Below are positions 1 to 8,493 of a stretch of DNA of 64,000 bases, one piece after another. The position numbers were made by a program, and so were the translations under genes. The first letter of the stretch is position 1, and each line of letters begins with the position of its first letter. The notes beneath the pieces are model-generated. The model did no database searches and had not been told where the DNA came from. It saw only the letters and a program-made list of their open reading frames with translations. This stretch comes from Achromobacter sp. MYb9 (lineage in GTDB: Bacteria > Pseudomonadota > Gammaproteobacteria > Burkholderiales > Burkholderiaceae_B): contig NZ_PCOQ01000021.1 of assembly GCF_002975275.1 (NCBI RefSeq), forward strand, positions 1-64,000, given 5' to 3'.

Positions 1-821
1 CTCCTCCTCCCAGGCCCGAACCCGAGGTTCAGCCCAAGACCGAGGAAGTGGATCCCGAGATCGCGATCCAGGAAGCGAAGAAGAAGCGCGAGCAGGAAGA
101 GAAGGCACGTCAGGCCGCTGAAGCGGCCAAGGAAAAGGCGCGCCTGGAAGAAGAACGCAAGCAGGCTGAATTGAAGGAAAAGAAGCGCCTGGAGCAGGAA
201 CGCCAGGCTGCCGAGAAGGCGGCCGCCGAAAAAGCCGCGGCTGACAAGGCCGCCGCCGACAAGGCTGCCGAGAAAGCCGCTGCCGACAAGGCCGCTGCCG
301 AGAAGAAGGCCAAGGACGACGCTGCCAAGAAGGCCGCCGCGGAAAAGGCCGCTGCCGACAAGGCGGCCGCCGAGAAAGCGGCCGCTGACAAGGCCGCGGC
401 TGAAAAGGCCGCTGCCGAGAAGGCCGCCGCCGCCAAGAAAGCCGCTGCCGACAAGGCCTTGAAGGATGCGTTCCGTAATGACGCGCTGGGCGCCGCAGGC
501 ATCCCCGGCGGCACGGCAGACCGCAACCAGGCTGGCGGTGGACGCGATAACGGCTATGCCGCCAAGGTGCGCGCCTGCATCCTTCCGGGCGTGGCTTACC
601 AGCCTCCGCCACGCAGCGGATCCGGAAATCCGACCGCACAATACCGGGTACAGTTAGGTACTGACGGGAAGGTTAACGGCGTATCGCTGACCCAATCCTC
701 CGGCAATCCGGCGTTCGACCGCGCGGTCGAGACCGGCATCCGCCGCTGCAACCCATTCCCGAAGCCCTCCACGGGCGGCTACGACAAGTTCATTGACGTA
801 GTGCACAAAATGTATGATTGA
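1..821 (+). CDS. tolA: TolA, 3' part (5' end lies outside the window)
   Basis: TolA is the inner-membrane energy transducer of the Tol-Pal system, linking TolQR to TolB/Pal across the periplasm during cell division. The reading frame is open from base 3 to the TGA at 819-821, so the N-terminal membrane anchor is cut off by the window edge. What is visible is a Pro/Glu stretch, a long Ala/Lys/Glu/Asp-rich helical domain II (to about base 465), and a C-terminal domain III with Cys-Ile-Leu-Pro and paired cysteines, ending HKMYD. It is followed directly by tolB. The GTG at base 48 is internal and should not be taken as the start. Confidence 0.93.
   Translation, partial: PPPRPEPEVQPKTEEVDPEIAIQEAKKKREQEEKARQAAEAAKEKARLEEERKQAELKEKKRLEQERQAAEKAAAEKAAADKAAADKAAEKAAADKAAAEKKAKDDAAKKAAAEKAAADKAAAEKAAADKAAAEKAAAEKAAAAKKAAADKALKDAFRNDALGAAGIPGGTADRNQAGGGRDNGYAAKVRACILPGVAYQPPPRSGSGNPTAQYRVQLGTDGKVNGVSLTQSSGNPAFDRAVETGIRRCNPFPKPSTGGYDKFIDVVHKMYD
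211..456 (+). repeat. Degenerate 15-bp coding repeats in tolA domain II
   Basis: Many imperfect units encode Ala-Ala-Ala-(Asp/Glu)-Lys. The DNA repeats are GCC/GCT-rich with scattered synonymous changes. Such repeats form the long alpha-helix of TolA and can vary in number by slippage. The same low-complexity DNA leaves spurious open frames on the opposite strand. Confidence 0.85.
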
Positions 822-831
822 CAGGAGATTG

Positions 832-2160
832 ATGAATATGACTCCCGCTTATAGCCGACGAGGTTCCCTCCTCGCTCTCTGGCGATCGTATGGGCTCGGT
901 TTGCTGATGCTTACACTGGCCTGCCTGATGGCGATGAAACCGGTCCACGCCCAATTGCGCGTTGATATTTCCGGCACGGGCGCGACGCAGTATCCGGTCG
1001 CCATTGCCGATTTCGCGGTGGACGACACCCACGGCCGCGCCCTGGCTGAAGTGATCCGCGCCGACCTGACCCGCACGGGCCAGTTCCGCCTGATCAATGC
1101 CGCCGGTTCCGGCCTGAACGTCGATTCGCCCATCGCCCATGACGACTGGCGCGGCAAAGGCGCCGACTTCCTGGCTTATGGCAGCATCACCCGTGGGGCC
1201 GATGGCCGCTACGACGTGCGCTACCGCCTGGCCGACACGGTGAAGAAGGGGCAATTGGACGGCGTGGCTTTCTCGGGCACCGAGCAGGAACTGCGCCGTG
1301 TGGCCCACCAGATCGCTGATCGCATCTACGAAAAGATCACCGGCGTTCGCGGCGTGTTCTCGACCCGTATCGCATATGTGCTGAAGAAGGGCGCCACCTA
1401 CGAACTGCAAGTGGCCGACGCCGACGGGCAGAACCCGCAAGTGGCGCTGCGTTCGCGCGAGCCCATCATTTCGCCGTCCTGGTCGCCCGATGGCGCCAAG
1501 CTGGCGTACGTGAGCTTCGAGTCCGGCAAGCCGGTCGTGTACGTGCACACCCTGGCCACCAGCGCCCGCGTGCCCGTCGCCAACTTCAAGGGCAACAACA
1601 GCGCCCCCGCCTGGTCGCCCGACGGCTCCAAGCTGGCCGTGGCGTTGACGCGTGACGGTTTGTCGCAAATTTACATCGTTGGCGCGTCCGACGGGTCGAA
1701 TCCCACCCGAGTTACGCGTTCTCCCGGGATTGACACCGAACCGACCTTTACGCCAGACGGTGCTTCCATTATCTTTACGAGTGACCGCAGCGGCGGGCCG
1801 CAAATCTATCAGACCGGCTCGACAGGTGGCGAAGCACGCCGCCTCACGTTTAATGGTGGTTACAACATATCACCCCGAATTTCCCCCGATGGATCGACGC
1901 TGCTGTACGTTGCAAGACGCGACGGCGCGTTTCGAATCGCGTCGTTGAACCTGTCCTCAGGCTCCGAATCCTTGATCACTGATGGTCGTGACGATCAGTC
2001 GCCAAGTTTCGCGCCGAATGGCATGCAAGTCCTTTACGCCGCCATCCAAAATGGACGTAGCGTACTTGCGGGTGTTTCGAGCGATGGCCGCGTACGGCAG
2101 ACGCTTTCGGTACTGAACGGGGAAATACGTGAACCGACTTGGGGCCCATTTACCCGATAA
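832..2160 (+). CDS. tolB: TolB, periplasmic beta-propeller of the Tol-Pal system
   Basis: TolB binds Pal and TolA in the periplasm. The protein has a signal peptide (start near residue 1, cleavage likely after the VHA at about 41), an N-terminal alpha/beta domain, and a beta-propeller built of repeats with the pattern SPSWSPDG, APAWSPDG, EPTFTPDG and SPRISPDG. I chose ATG 832 because AGGAG at 822-826 sits 5 nt upstream. The in-frame ATG at 814 overlaps the tolA stop and lacks such a site. It lies between tolA and pal in the normal tol-pal order. Confidence 0.95.
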   Translation: MNMTPAYSRRGSLLALWRSYGLGLLMLTLACLMAMKPVHAQLRVDISGTGATQYPVAIADFAVDDTHGRALAEVIRADLTRTGQFRLINAAGSGLNVDSPIAHDDWRGKGADFLAYGSITRGADGRYDVRYRLADTVKKGQLDGVAFSGTEQELRRVAHQIADRIYEKITGVRGVFSTRIAYVLKKGATYELQVADADGQNPQVALRSREPIISPSWSPDGAKLAYVSFESGKPVVYVHTLATSARVPVANFKGNNSAPAWSPDGSKLAVALTRDGLSQIYIVGASDGSNPTRVTRSPGIDTEPTFTPDGASIIFTSDRSGGPQIYQTGSTGGEARRLTFNGGYNISPRISPDGSTLLYVARRDGAFRIASLNLSSGSESLITDGRDDQSPSFAPNGMQVLYAAIQNGRSVLAGVSSDGRVRQTLSVLNGEIREPTWGPFTR

Positions 2161-2191
2161 CACGTGTGACTCTCTTTGCAAAGGAACTATC

Positions 2192-2692
2192 ATGAAGTCG
2201 CGCATTGCCAAAAGCCTGACCATTGCCGCTCTGGCTGCCACTCTGGCAGCTTGCAGCTCCGTCCCTCTCGACGATAAAGCGGGTCAGGGCGGAGGCGCTG
2301 GCCAAGGATCTTCGGCCTCTGGCCAAATCCTTGATCCCTTTAACCCCCAAAGCATCCTGGCGCAACAGCGCTCGGTGTACTTTGATTTCGACAGCTACAC
2401 CGTGTCGGACCAGTACCGTGGCTTGGTCGAAACCCATGCCCGCTACCTGGCTTCGCACCAGCAGCAGAAGGTCAAGATCGAAGGCAACACCGACGAACGC
2501 GGCGGTGCTGAGTACAACCTGGCCCTGGGCCAGCGTCGTGCAGACGCCGTGCGTCGCATGATGACCCTGCTGGGCGTCAGCGACAACCAGATCGAAACCA
2601 TCAGCTTCGGCAAAGAAAAGCCGAAGTCGACGGGAACGTCGGAAGCCGACTTTGCTGAAAACCGCCGCGCCGATATCAACTATCTGCGTTAA
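2192..2692 (+). CDS. pal: Pal, peptidoglycan-associated outer-membrane lipoprotein
   Basis: Pal anchors the outer membrane to peptidoglycan and is the partner of TolB. A short signal peptide ends in the lipobox LAAC (Cys at about residue 21), followed by a Gly/Ser linker and an OmpA-like domain starting at YFDFDSY, with the NTDERGGAEYN segment expected for diaminopimelate binding. ATG 2192 is preceded by AAAGGA. The frame is open back to 2129, but the upstream part overlaps tolB and would spoil the signal peptide. Confidence 0.96.
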   Translation: MKSRIAKSLTIAALAATLAACSSVPLDDKAGQGGGAGQGSSASGQILDPFNPQSILAQQRSVYFDFDSYTVSDQYRGLVETHARYLASHQQQKVKIEGNTDERGGAEYNLALGQRRADAVRRMMTLLGVSDNQIETISFGKEKPKSTGTSEADFAENRRADINYLR

Positions 2693-2723
2693 GCTTTTCG
2701 TATAGTCCAAGAGCCCTACCACG

Positions 2724-2763
2724 CGTCGGGACGGTCAGCCGGCCGTCCCGACGTTTGTTTTTA
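2724..2763 (+). terminator. Rho-independent terminator between pal and cpoB
   Basis: A perfect 11-bp stem (CGTCGGGACGG with CCGTCCCGACG, 8-nt loop) is followed by TTTGTTTTTAT. It ends 16 nt before the cpoB start codon, so it would separate tolB-pal transcription from cpoB or allow partial read-through. Confidence 0.85.
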
Positions 2764-2778
2764 TACCCGGGAATATTC

Positions 2779-3465
2779 ATGCGCGATAACGTTCTGTCCC
2801 TGCGTCCTCTGATTGTGGCCACTGGCCTGGTGCTTGCGGCCCTGACGGCGCCCGCTCACGCTTTTTCCGATGATGAAGCCCGTAAGGCCATTCTGGATTT
2901 GCGCCAGCAGGTGCAGCAGCAGAACGAGCAGAGCCAACGCGCCAAGCTGCAATTGGCCGACCAGATTCAATCCCTGCAGCAGGAAGTGGCGCAACTGCGC
3001 GACCAGCTGGAACTGGTGTCTCGCCAGCAGCCCAGCGCCAAGCCGGGCGCGCCCAACGGCACGAATCCCCCGGGCACCGCGGCTGGCGATCCGCAAGAGC
3101 AAGCCGCCTATGACGGCGCGATGGACCTGTTCCGCAAAGGCCAGTACAAGGACGCCGCGGAATCGCTGGCCGCCTTCACCGCGCTCTACCCGAACAGCCA
3201 GCTGGCCCCCAGCGCGCAGTTCTACCTGGGCAGCAGCCGCTACGGCATGAAAGACTTCAAGGGCGCTATCGAGCAGCTGACCAGCATGGTCCAGAAGTCG
3301 CCCGACAACGCCCGCGCGCCGGACGCCCTGCTGATCATCGCCGGCGGCCAGATCGAACTGAACAACCGCGCCGGCGCCAAAGCCACGCTGCAGCGCATTG
3401 TTCGCGATTATCCGAACGCGCCGGCTGCCGGCACGGCCAAGAGCCGCCTGCAACTGCTGCAGTAA
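2779..3465 (+). CDS. cpoB: CpoB/YbgF, Tol-Pal coordinating periplasmic protein
   Basis: CpoB coordinates peptidoglycan synthesis with outer-membrane constriction through Tol-Pal and PBP1B. The protein shows a signal peptide ending near AHAFSDDEA, a Gln-rich coiled coil (about residues 35-80, the trimerisation region), a Pro/Gly linker, and C-terminal TPR repeats (YDGAMDLFRKGQYKDAAESL and later units). ATG 2779 gives a clean signal peptide. The upstream TTG at 2755 lies inside the terminator's T-run. Its stop overlaps the next gene's start (TAATG), so the two are translationally coupled. Confidence 0.93.
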   Translation: MRDNVLSLRPLIVATGLVLAALTAPAHAFSDDEARKAILDLRQQVQQQNEQSQRAKLQLADQIQSLQQEVAQLRDQLELVSRQQPSAKPGAPNGTNPPGTAAGDPQEQAAYDGAMDLFRKGQYKDAAESLAAFTALYPNSQLAPSAQFYLGSSRYGMKDFKGAIEQLTSMVQKSPDNARAPDALLIIAGGQIELNNRAGAKATLQRIVRDYPNAPAAGTAKSRLQLLQ

Positions 3466-4508
3466 TGCTGCCCGCCGCAAGCGCGGTCAGCGCCTACCGG
3501 CACATCCTGCGCCGCCGCGCAGGGCTTATCGCCCTGCTGCTGGCGGCGATTTTCATTGCGCTGCTGATCGACTTCACGGTGGGGCCGTCCGGCCTGCCGT
3601 GGCGCGACCTGTGGCGGACCCTGACCTCGCCCGCCTCGGCCGATGCGACCTACCGCGTGATCGTGTGGGACATCCGGCTGCCCTCCGCGCTGATGGCCGC
3701 GCTAGTCGGCATGGCGCTGGGCCTGGCGGGCGCCGAAATGCAGACCATCCTGAACAATCCGCTGGCCAGCCCCTTTACGTTGGGGGTTTCGTCCGCCGCC
3801 GCGTTCGGGGCGTCGCTGGCGATCGTGCTGCAACTTGGGCTGCCCGGGGTATCCAGCAGTTGGCTGATCGCCGGCAACGCGTTCCTGTTCGCCGTGCTGG
3901 CGGCCTTGATGCTGGACGCCGTGGCCCGCTGGAGCGGCATGAATACGTCGGGCGTCGTGCTGTTTGGCATCGCCATGGTGTTCACCTTCAATTCGCTGGT
4001 GTCGCTGGTGCAATTCCTGGCCAGTGCCGAAGCGCTGCAAAACCTGGTGTTCTGGACGATGGGCAGCCTGTCGCGGTCCAGCTGGACCACGGTGAGCGTG
4101 CTGGCGCTGGCCGTTGCGCTGGCCTTGCCGCTGGCGATGCGCCAGTCCTGGAAGCTGACGGCGCTGCGCCTGGGCGAAGAACGCGCCGCCAGCTTCGGCG
4201 TGGACGTGCGCCGGGTGCGCGTCGCGGCGCTGGCGCGGGTCAGCCTGCTATCGGCGCTGGCCGTTGCGTTTGTCGGCACCATCGGATTCATCGGGCTGGT
4301 GGCGCCGCACATCGCGCGCAGGCTGTTCGGCGAGGACCATCGCTTTTACTTGCCTGGCAGCGCGCTGGTGGGCGCGCTGATCCTGTCGCTGGCGTCCGTC
4401 GTTTCCAAGAACCTGCTGCCCGGCGTCGTCGTGCCCGTTGGCATCGTGACGGCACTGGTGGGCATCCCCTTCTTCGTATCCGTGCTGTTGCGCCGGCAAT
4501 TGCCATGA
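3465..4508 (+). CDS. FecCD-family iron/siderophore-type ABC transporter permease
   Basis: A 347-residue polytopic protein of the FecCD/BtuC family, which imports iron-siderophore complexes, haem or cobalamin. Family marks include RLPSALMAALVG, GLAGAEMQTILNNPLASP and, near the C-terminus, GFIGLVAPHIAR followed by PVGIVTALVGIPFF. ATG 3465 overlaps the cpoB stop by one base, and the ATPase gene overlaps its 3' end (ATGA). No substrate-binding protein or TonB-dependent receptor lies nearby, so the substrate cannot be told from the sequence. Confidence 0.9.
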   Translation: MLPAASAVSAYRHILRRRAGLIALLLAAIFIALLIDFTVGPSGLPWRDLWRTLTSPASADATYRVIVWDIRLPSALMAALVGMALGLAGAEMQTILNNPLASPFTLGVSSAAAFGASLAIVLQLGLPGVSSSWLIAGNAFLFAVLAALMLDAVARWSGMNTSGVVLFGIAMVFTFNSLVSLVQFLASAEALQNLVFWTMGSLSRSSWTTVSVLALAVALALPLAMRQSWKLTALRLGEERAASFGVDVRRVRVAALARVSLLSALAVAFVGTIGFIGLVAPHIARRLFGEDHRFYLPGSALVGALILSLASVVSKNLLPGVVVPVGIVTALVGIPFFVSVLLRRQLP

Positions 4509-5302
4509 CACGCGACGCCGTATTGGACATCCACGGACTCACCGCCGGCTATGGCCGGAGCGACGTGCTGCACGCGCTGTCGATCCCGGCGCTTGCCGCA
4601 GGCCAGGTGACCGCCCTGCTGGGCCCCAACGGCAGCGGCAAGTCCACGTTGCTGAAGGCGCTGGCCGGACTGGTCCGCGCGCGCGACGGCAGCGTCTTGC
4701 TGGAGGGGCATGACATGACCCGGCTGGGCGTGGGTGAACGCGCCCGACATATGGTCTACCTGCCGCAGAGCCTGCCTGCCGCCGTGCATCTGCGGGTATT
4801 CGAATCGGTGCTGGTTGCCGCGAACGCCAGCCGCGACGGGCTGCCGGCCGGTGCGGGAATGGCCGACATCGAACGCCTTCTGGACCGATTGGGCATCGGG
4901 CATCTGGCGCTGCATTACCTGGATGCCTTGTCGGGTGGGCAGAAACAGCTGGTGGGCCTGGCGCAGGCGCTGATCCGCCATCCCCGGGTGCTGCTGCTGG
5001 ACGAACCCTTATCCGCCCTGGACCTGAATTATCAGTTCCATGTGATGCGGTTGCTGAAGCAGGAGACGCGCGAGCACGGCCTGATCAGCGTCATCGTGCT
5101 GCACGACCTGAACGTGGCGTTGCAGCACGCGGATCGCGCCGTGATGATCCAGGCTGGCCGGCTGCATGCCGAAGGCGCGCCGGCAGACGTGATCACGCCC
5201 GCATCGCTGGCCGCAGTCTATGGGGTGCAGGGGCGTGTGGAAGCGTGCTCGCGCGGGCGGCGGCAGGTGCTGATCGACGGGCTGGACGAACATCCGCGCT
5301 GA
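4505..5302 (+). CDS. FepC/FecE-type ABC transporter ATP-binding protein
   Basis: The ATPase partner of the upstream FecCD permease. Walker A is GPNGSGKST (about residues 39-47), the signature is LSGGQKQLV, Walker B is RVLLLDEPLSALDL, and the H-loop lies in VLHDLNVAL. ATG 4505 overlaps the permease stop by four bases, so the pair is one unit. A longer open frame runs upstream through the permease gene but is a different-frame artefact. The substrate is iron-siderophore-like by family, but the operon lacks its binding protein. Confidence 0.92.
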   Translation: MTRDAVLDIHGLTAGYGRSDVLHALSIPALAAGQVTALLGPNGSGKSTLLKALAGLVRARDGSVLLEGHDMTRLGVGERARHMVYLPQSLPAAVHLRVFESVLVAANASRDGLPAGAGMADIERLLDRLGIGHLALHYLDALSGGQKQLVGLAQALIRHPRVLLLDEPLSALDLNYQFHVMRLLKQETREHGLISVIVLHDLNVALQHADRAVMIQAGRLHAEGAPADVITPASLAAVYGVQGRVEACSRGRRQVLIDGLDEHPR

Positions 5303-5365
5303 ACGGCGCCGACGCCTCGGATGCCGAGCGCCAGATTCGGAATTCTGAGTCTTGAATGCGACCGA

Positions 5366-5863
5366 TCAGGCGCGCAAGGCCACATCGACCACCGGCGCAC
5401 CGGTCATGTCCGCCAGCTGCCGGGGCGTCAGGTTGAACACGGCATGCGGGTGGCCGGCGGCCGCCCACAGGCTGTCGTAGTTGAACAAGTCCGCGTCCAG
5501 CAACATGACCGGCTTGACGGCGTGACCGATGGGGCAGACGCCGCCGATGGCGTAGCCCGTCATGTCGCGCACGAACCTGGCGTCGGCCTTGGCCAAGGCG
5601 CCGACCTGCTCGGCCACCTTGGATTCGTCGACCCGATTCGCGCCGCTGGCGATGACCAGCACGGGCGCATCGTCGGACACCCGGCGAAAGATGATCGACT
5701 TGGCAATCTGCGCCACTTCGCACCCCAGACCCGCCGCCGCTTCGGCCGACGTCTTGCCCGATTGCGGCAGGACGACGACGGGCTTGTCATGCCCGATCTC
5801 GAGCAGCAGGCGGGCGACGCGTTGGGCGGATTCGGGCAAAGCAGCAAGGGACTCGGGGGACAT
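5366..5863 (-). CDS. YbaK/EbsC family aminoacyl-tRNA deacylase
   Basis: A 165-residue protein of the YbaK/ProX editing family, which hydrolyses mischarged tRNAs such as Cys-tRNA(Pro). The conserved core is visible as AKSIIFR near residue 55 (the catalytic-site Lys region), VIASGANRVD, and GYAIGGVCPIGH at about residues 103-114. ATG at 5863 has GGAG upstream. It stands alone, convergent with the iron ABC genes. The exact tRNA specificity cannot be read from the sequence. Confidence 0.87.
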   Translation of the reverse strand: MSPESLAALPESAQRVARLLLEIGHDKPVVVLPQSGKTSAEAAAGLGCEVAQIAKSIIFRRVSDDAPVLVIASGANRVDESKVAEQVGALAKADARFVRDMTGYAIGGVCPIGHAVKPVMLLDADLFNYDSLWAAAGHPHAVFNLTPRQLADMTGAPVVDVALRA

Positions 5864-5973
5864 CGTGGCGGGCTCCGTGAAAGATTGCGAACGAGTTTAT
5901 CAGCGGTGGCCGGTGATGCCCGGCCTTGGCGGCGGGCTAGAATGCGGACCTGGCTTTCCCCTTCCCGACCTCC

Positions 5974-6783
5974 ATGCGTTCCGAACCCGTACTGCCCCTG
6001 CAAACCGCATTGATCAACGGCTACGCCATGTCCTACACCGAGTACGGCAGCGGCACGCCGCTGGTGCTGGTGCACGGATCTTTATCGGACTGCCGTTACT
6101 GGAAGTCGCAGATGGCGCCGCTGGGCAAGTCGTTCCGGGTGCTGGCCGTTTGCCTGCGCCGGTACTGGCCCGAGACCTGGGACGGCGAAGGCGATGGGTT
6201 TTCCATCGAGCAGCATGCCAGCGACGTGCTGGCGTTCATTGAAACCGTCGCTGGCGGCCCTGCCCATCTGGTCGGTCATTCCCGCGGCGGCCGCGTGGCG
6301 CTGGAAGCCGCGCTACGCCAGCCCGACGCGTTGCGCAGCCTGACGCTGGCCGATCCGGGCCTGCCGCTGCCCGGCGGCGACGATTCGCGTGGAGGTTTCC
6401 GCCAGCGCGCCTTGGCGCTGATCCGCCAGGGCGACGTCGAGGAAGGCCTAGCGCTGTTCGTGGACACGGTGACGGGCCCGGACACCTGGCAACGCATGGT
6501 GCCGTGGTTCAAGGAGATGGTGCGTGACAACGTCGGCACGCTTTTCGGCCAGGCGGACGAAAAGCCCGAAGCCCTGACGCCGCAGCAGATCGGCACGCTG
6601 AAGCTGCCGACCCTGTTGATCGGTGGCGCGTTGAGCCCCGCCCCCTACCCCGCCGTGCTGGATGCCCTGTCGCAATGGGTGCCGCACGCGCATCGCGTGA
6701 CGGTCGTGGGTTCGTCGCACGGCATGAACCTGGGCAATCCGCGCGCCTTCAACGGCGCCATCGACGCCTTCATCGGGGGCTAG
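5974..6783 (+). CDS. Alpha/beta hydrolase
   Basis: A 269-residue alpha/beta-hydrolase-fold enzyme. It shows the oxyanion-hole HGS near residue 32, the nucleophile elbow GHSRGG (Ser near residue 109), a likely acid in the C-terminal third, and the catalytic His in SSHGMN near residue 249. There is no signal peptide, so it is cytoplasmic. The substrate is unknown. It could be an esterase or a ring-cleavage hydrolase. Neighbours on both sides are on the minus strand, so it is probably a single-gene unit. Confidence 0.85.
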   Translation: MRSEPVLPLQTALINGYAMSYTEYGSGTPLVLVHGSLSDCRYWKSQMAPLGKSFRVLAVCLRRYWPETWDGEGDGFSIEQHASDVLAFIETVAGGPAHLVGHSRGGRVALEAALRQPDALRSLTLADPGLPLPGGDDSRGGFRQRALALIRQGDVEEGLALFVDTVTGPDTWQRMVPWFKEMVRDNVGTLFGQADEKPEALTPQQIGTLKLPTLLIGGALSPAPYPAVLDALSQWVPHAHRVTVVGSSHGMNLGNPRAFNGAIDAFIGG

Positions 6784-6806
6784 GCCGGGCCTGGCTTCTC
6801 TTAAGG

Positions 6807-7292
6807 CTAGGGCTCCACCGAAGGCGTGTGCTTGAGCCGCCGCAGGACGAAGGTGGAACGGCTGTGGCGCACGCCGCGCAGCTTATACAAGCGTTTGCGC
6901 AGGAATTCCTCGTAGCCCTCGGTGCCCGCCACGGCGACCTTGATCAGATAGTCGTATTCGCCCGTGACCAGAAAGGCTTCAACTACTTCCGGCAGCCGCG
7001 TGATCTCTTCTCCAAAACGCGCCAGGGACTCATCGTCGTGGTGTTCCAGCGTCACCTCGATCATGACGGTATCCGGCAGGCCCAACGCCTTTTGATTCAG
7101 CAAGGCCGCGTAACCCTCGATCACCCCCGCCTCTTCCAGCGCCTTGACCCGATTCCAGCAAGGAGTGGGCGACAGGCCGACGTGTTCGGCCAGTTTCAGG
7201 TTGGTCAGGCGGCCGTCGGCGCGCAATGCGCGAAGGATCTTGCGGTCGGTTTCGTCGATTTTCGGGGTGGCGGACATGGCTGGCGGACCCAT
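6807..7292 (-). CDS. Lrp/AsnC family transcriptional regulator
   Basis: An Lrp-type regulator with an N-terminal winged HTH (IDETDRKILRALRADGRL, then LAEHVGLSPTPCWNRVKALEEAGVI) and a C-terminal RAM ligand-binding domain (GEYDYLIKVAV). ATG 7292 has AGGGA about 10 nt upstream. An internal ATG at 7277 (MSATPK) is equally possible. It is transcribed divergently from an EamA exporter gene at 7522, with an inverted repeat between them. Such pairs usually control amino-acid export in response to the amino acid; that role here is inferred. Confidence 0.92.
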   Translation of the reverse strand: MGPPAMSATPKIDETDRKILRALRADGRLTNLKLAEHVGLSPTPCWNRVKALEEAGVIEGYAALLNQKALGLPDTVMIEVTLEHHDDESLARFGEEITRLPEVVEAFLVTGEYDYLIKVAVAGTEGYEEFLRKRLYKLRGVRHSRSTFVLRRLKHTPSVEP

Positions 7293-7296
7293 AAAG

Positions 7297-7338
7297 AGAA
7301 TATCCCTGCGAATACGAATTCTACAAGGTAGATATTCT
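7297..7338. promoter_or_regulatory. Candidate Lrp operator (inverted repeat)
   Basis: AGAATATC at 7297-7304 and its perfect complement GATATTCT at 7331-7338, separated by 26 nt, lie just upstream of the Lrp gene in an otherwise AT-enriched spacer that also holds GAATTC. The arm centres are about 34 bp apart, close to three helical turns, as expected for two regulator dimers on one DNA face. No binding data. Confidence 0.5.
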
Positions 7339-7521
7339 TCTTTAAACGCTAAATGGGCGTGAATCAGGAAACCTATTTTGTTTCCCCAGCCGTAGACTTT
7401 CCAGCAAGACGAGCCCTATCCCGCCCGTCGGATTTCGACGCCTGCGCCGCGGCACAACCCGGCGTGCGCGTCGGTAGTTCCCACGCAGCAACCCGCGCGC
7501 CGATCCGCGCGGCTGGAAATC

Positions 7522-8478
7522 ATGTCACACGCAGCAGCAGTATCCGCAAGAACCGGTCTGGGCCTGTCCGGCACCGCCATGCTCCTGACCGCCCCGGCGT
7601 TATTCGCGTCGAACATGGTCGCGGCCCGCTGGGCCCACGATGCCAGCCTTCCCCCCGTTTTCCTGGCCTTTGGCCGCTGGCTGCTGGCCTTGCTGATCTT
7701 GCTACCGCTGGCGGCCCCCGCCCTGCGAGCGCATCGCCGCGCGTTGTGGCGCAGCCTGCCCACCCTGCTGCCGCTGGCCGTGCTGGGCATGGGCGTGGCC
7801 GTGGCGCCGCAGTACATTGGCGCGCAAACCACCAGCGCCACCAACATCGCCCTGATCTTTTCATGCAGCCCCATCCTGGTGGCGCTGCTGGAAGCGCTGA
7901 TCTGGCGCAAGCCGCTGTCGGCGCTTCGGGCGGCCGGCCTGGGCCTGGCCCTGGGCGGCGTGCTGGTGGTGCTGTCGCGCGGCGACCTTCAGACGCTGGC
8001 CCGGCTGGCGTTCGGCCAGGGCGACCTATGGGTGTTGCTGGCCGCGACGGGCTGGGCGTTCTATACCGTGCTGCAGAAGCGCCTGACCTTGCCCGCCGTG
8101 CCGGACCACGCACGGCTGGCAACGATGATGCTGGGCGGCGTGCTGGCGCTGGCGCCCTTTGCCGGCATCGAAGCCGCGGCCGGCGCCACGCCCCCCTGGA
8201 CCGATCCGCGCCTGGCGGCCGTGCTGCTGTTTCTGGCGATCGTGCCCAGTCTGGGCGCCTATTACGTCTATGGCCGCCTGATCAGCCAGGCCGGTCCCGC
8301 CACGGCGGGGCTGTCGATGTTCCTGGTGCCGGTGTATGCCGCGCTGCTGGCCTGGCCCCTGTTGGGCGAAACCCCGCAGCTGTTCCACGCCTATGGCTTC
8401 GTGATGATTCTGATGGGCGTGAAGATGGCGTCTATGCGCCTGCGAACCGGGGCCGCCACTGTGGCCGCCCCGGCCTGA
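7522..8478 (+). CDS. EamA/DMT-family transporter
   Basis: A 318-residue inner-membrane protein with about ten hydrophobic segments in two EamA repeats (first from ALFASNMVAARWAHD, second from GQGDLWVLLAATGWAFYTVLQ). Members export amino acids and other metabolites. It is divergent from the Lrp-type regulator, which is likely to control it. A longer open frame across the same DNA in another frame has no membrane character and is an artefact. Substrate unknown. Confidence 0.9.
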   Translation: MSHAAAVSARTGLGLSGTAMLLTAPALFASNMVAARWAHDASLPPVFLAFGRWLLALLILLPLAAPALRAHRRALWRSLPTLLPLAVLGMGVAVAPQYIGAQTTSATNIALIFSCSPILVALLEALIWRKPLSALRAAGLGLALGGVLVVLSRGDLQTLARLAFGQGDLWVLLAATGWAFYTVLQKRLTLPAVPDHARLATMMLGGVLALAPFAGIEAAAGATPPWTDPRLAAVLLFLAIVPSLGAYYVYGRLISQAGPATAGLSMFLVPVYAALLAWPLLGETPQLFHAYGFVMILMGVKMASMRLRTGAATVAAPA

Positions 8479-8493
8479 CCACGCAACGCGAGG

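Noticed and set aside
110-526. An Ala/Ser-rich open frame opposite tolA
   Set aside because: It is the reverse reading of the low-complexity Ala/Lys repeats.
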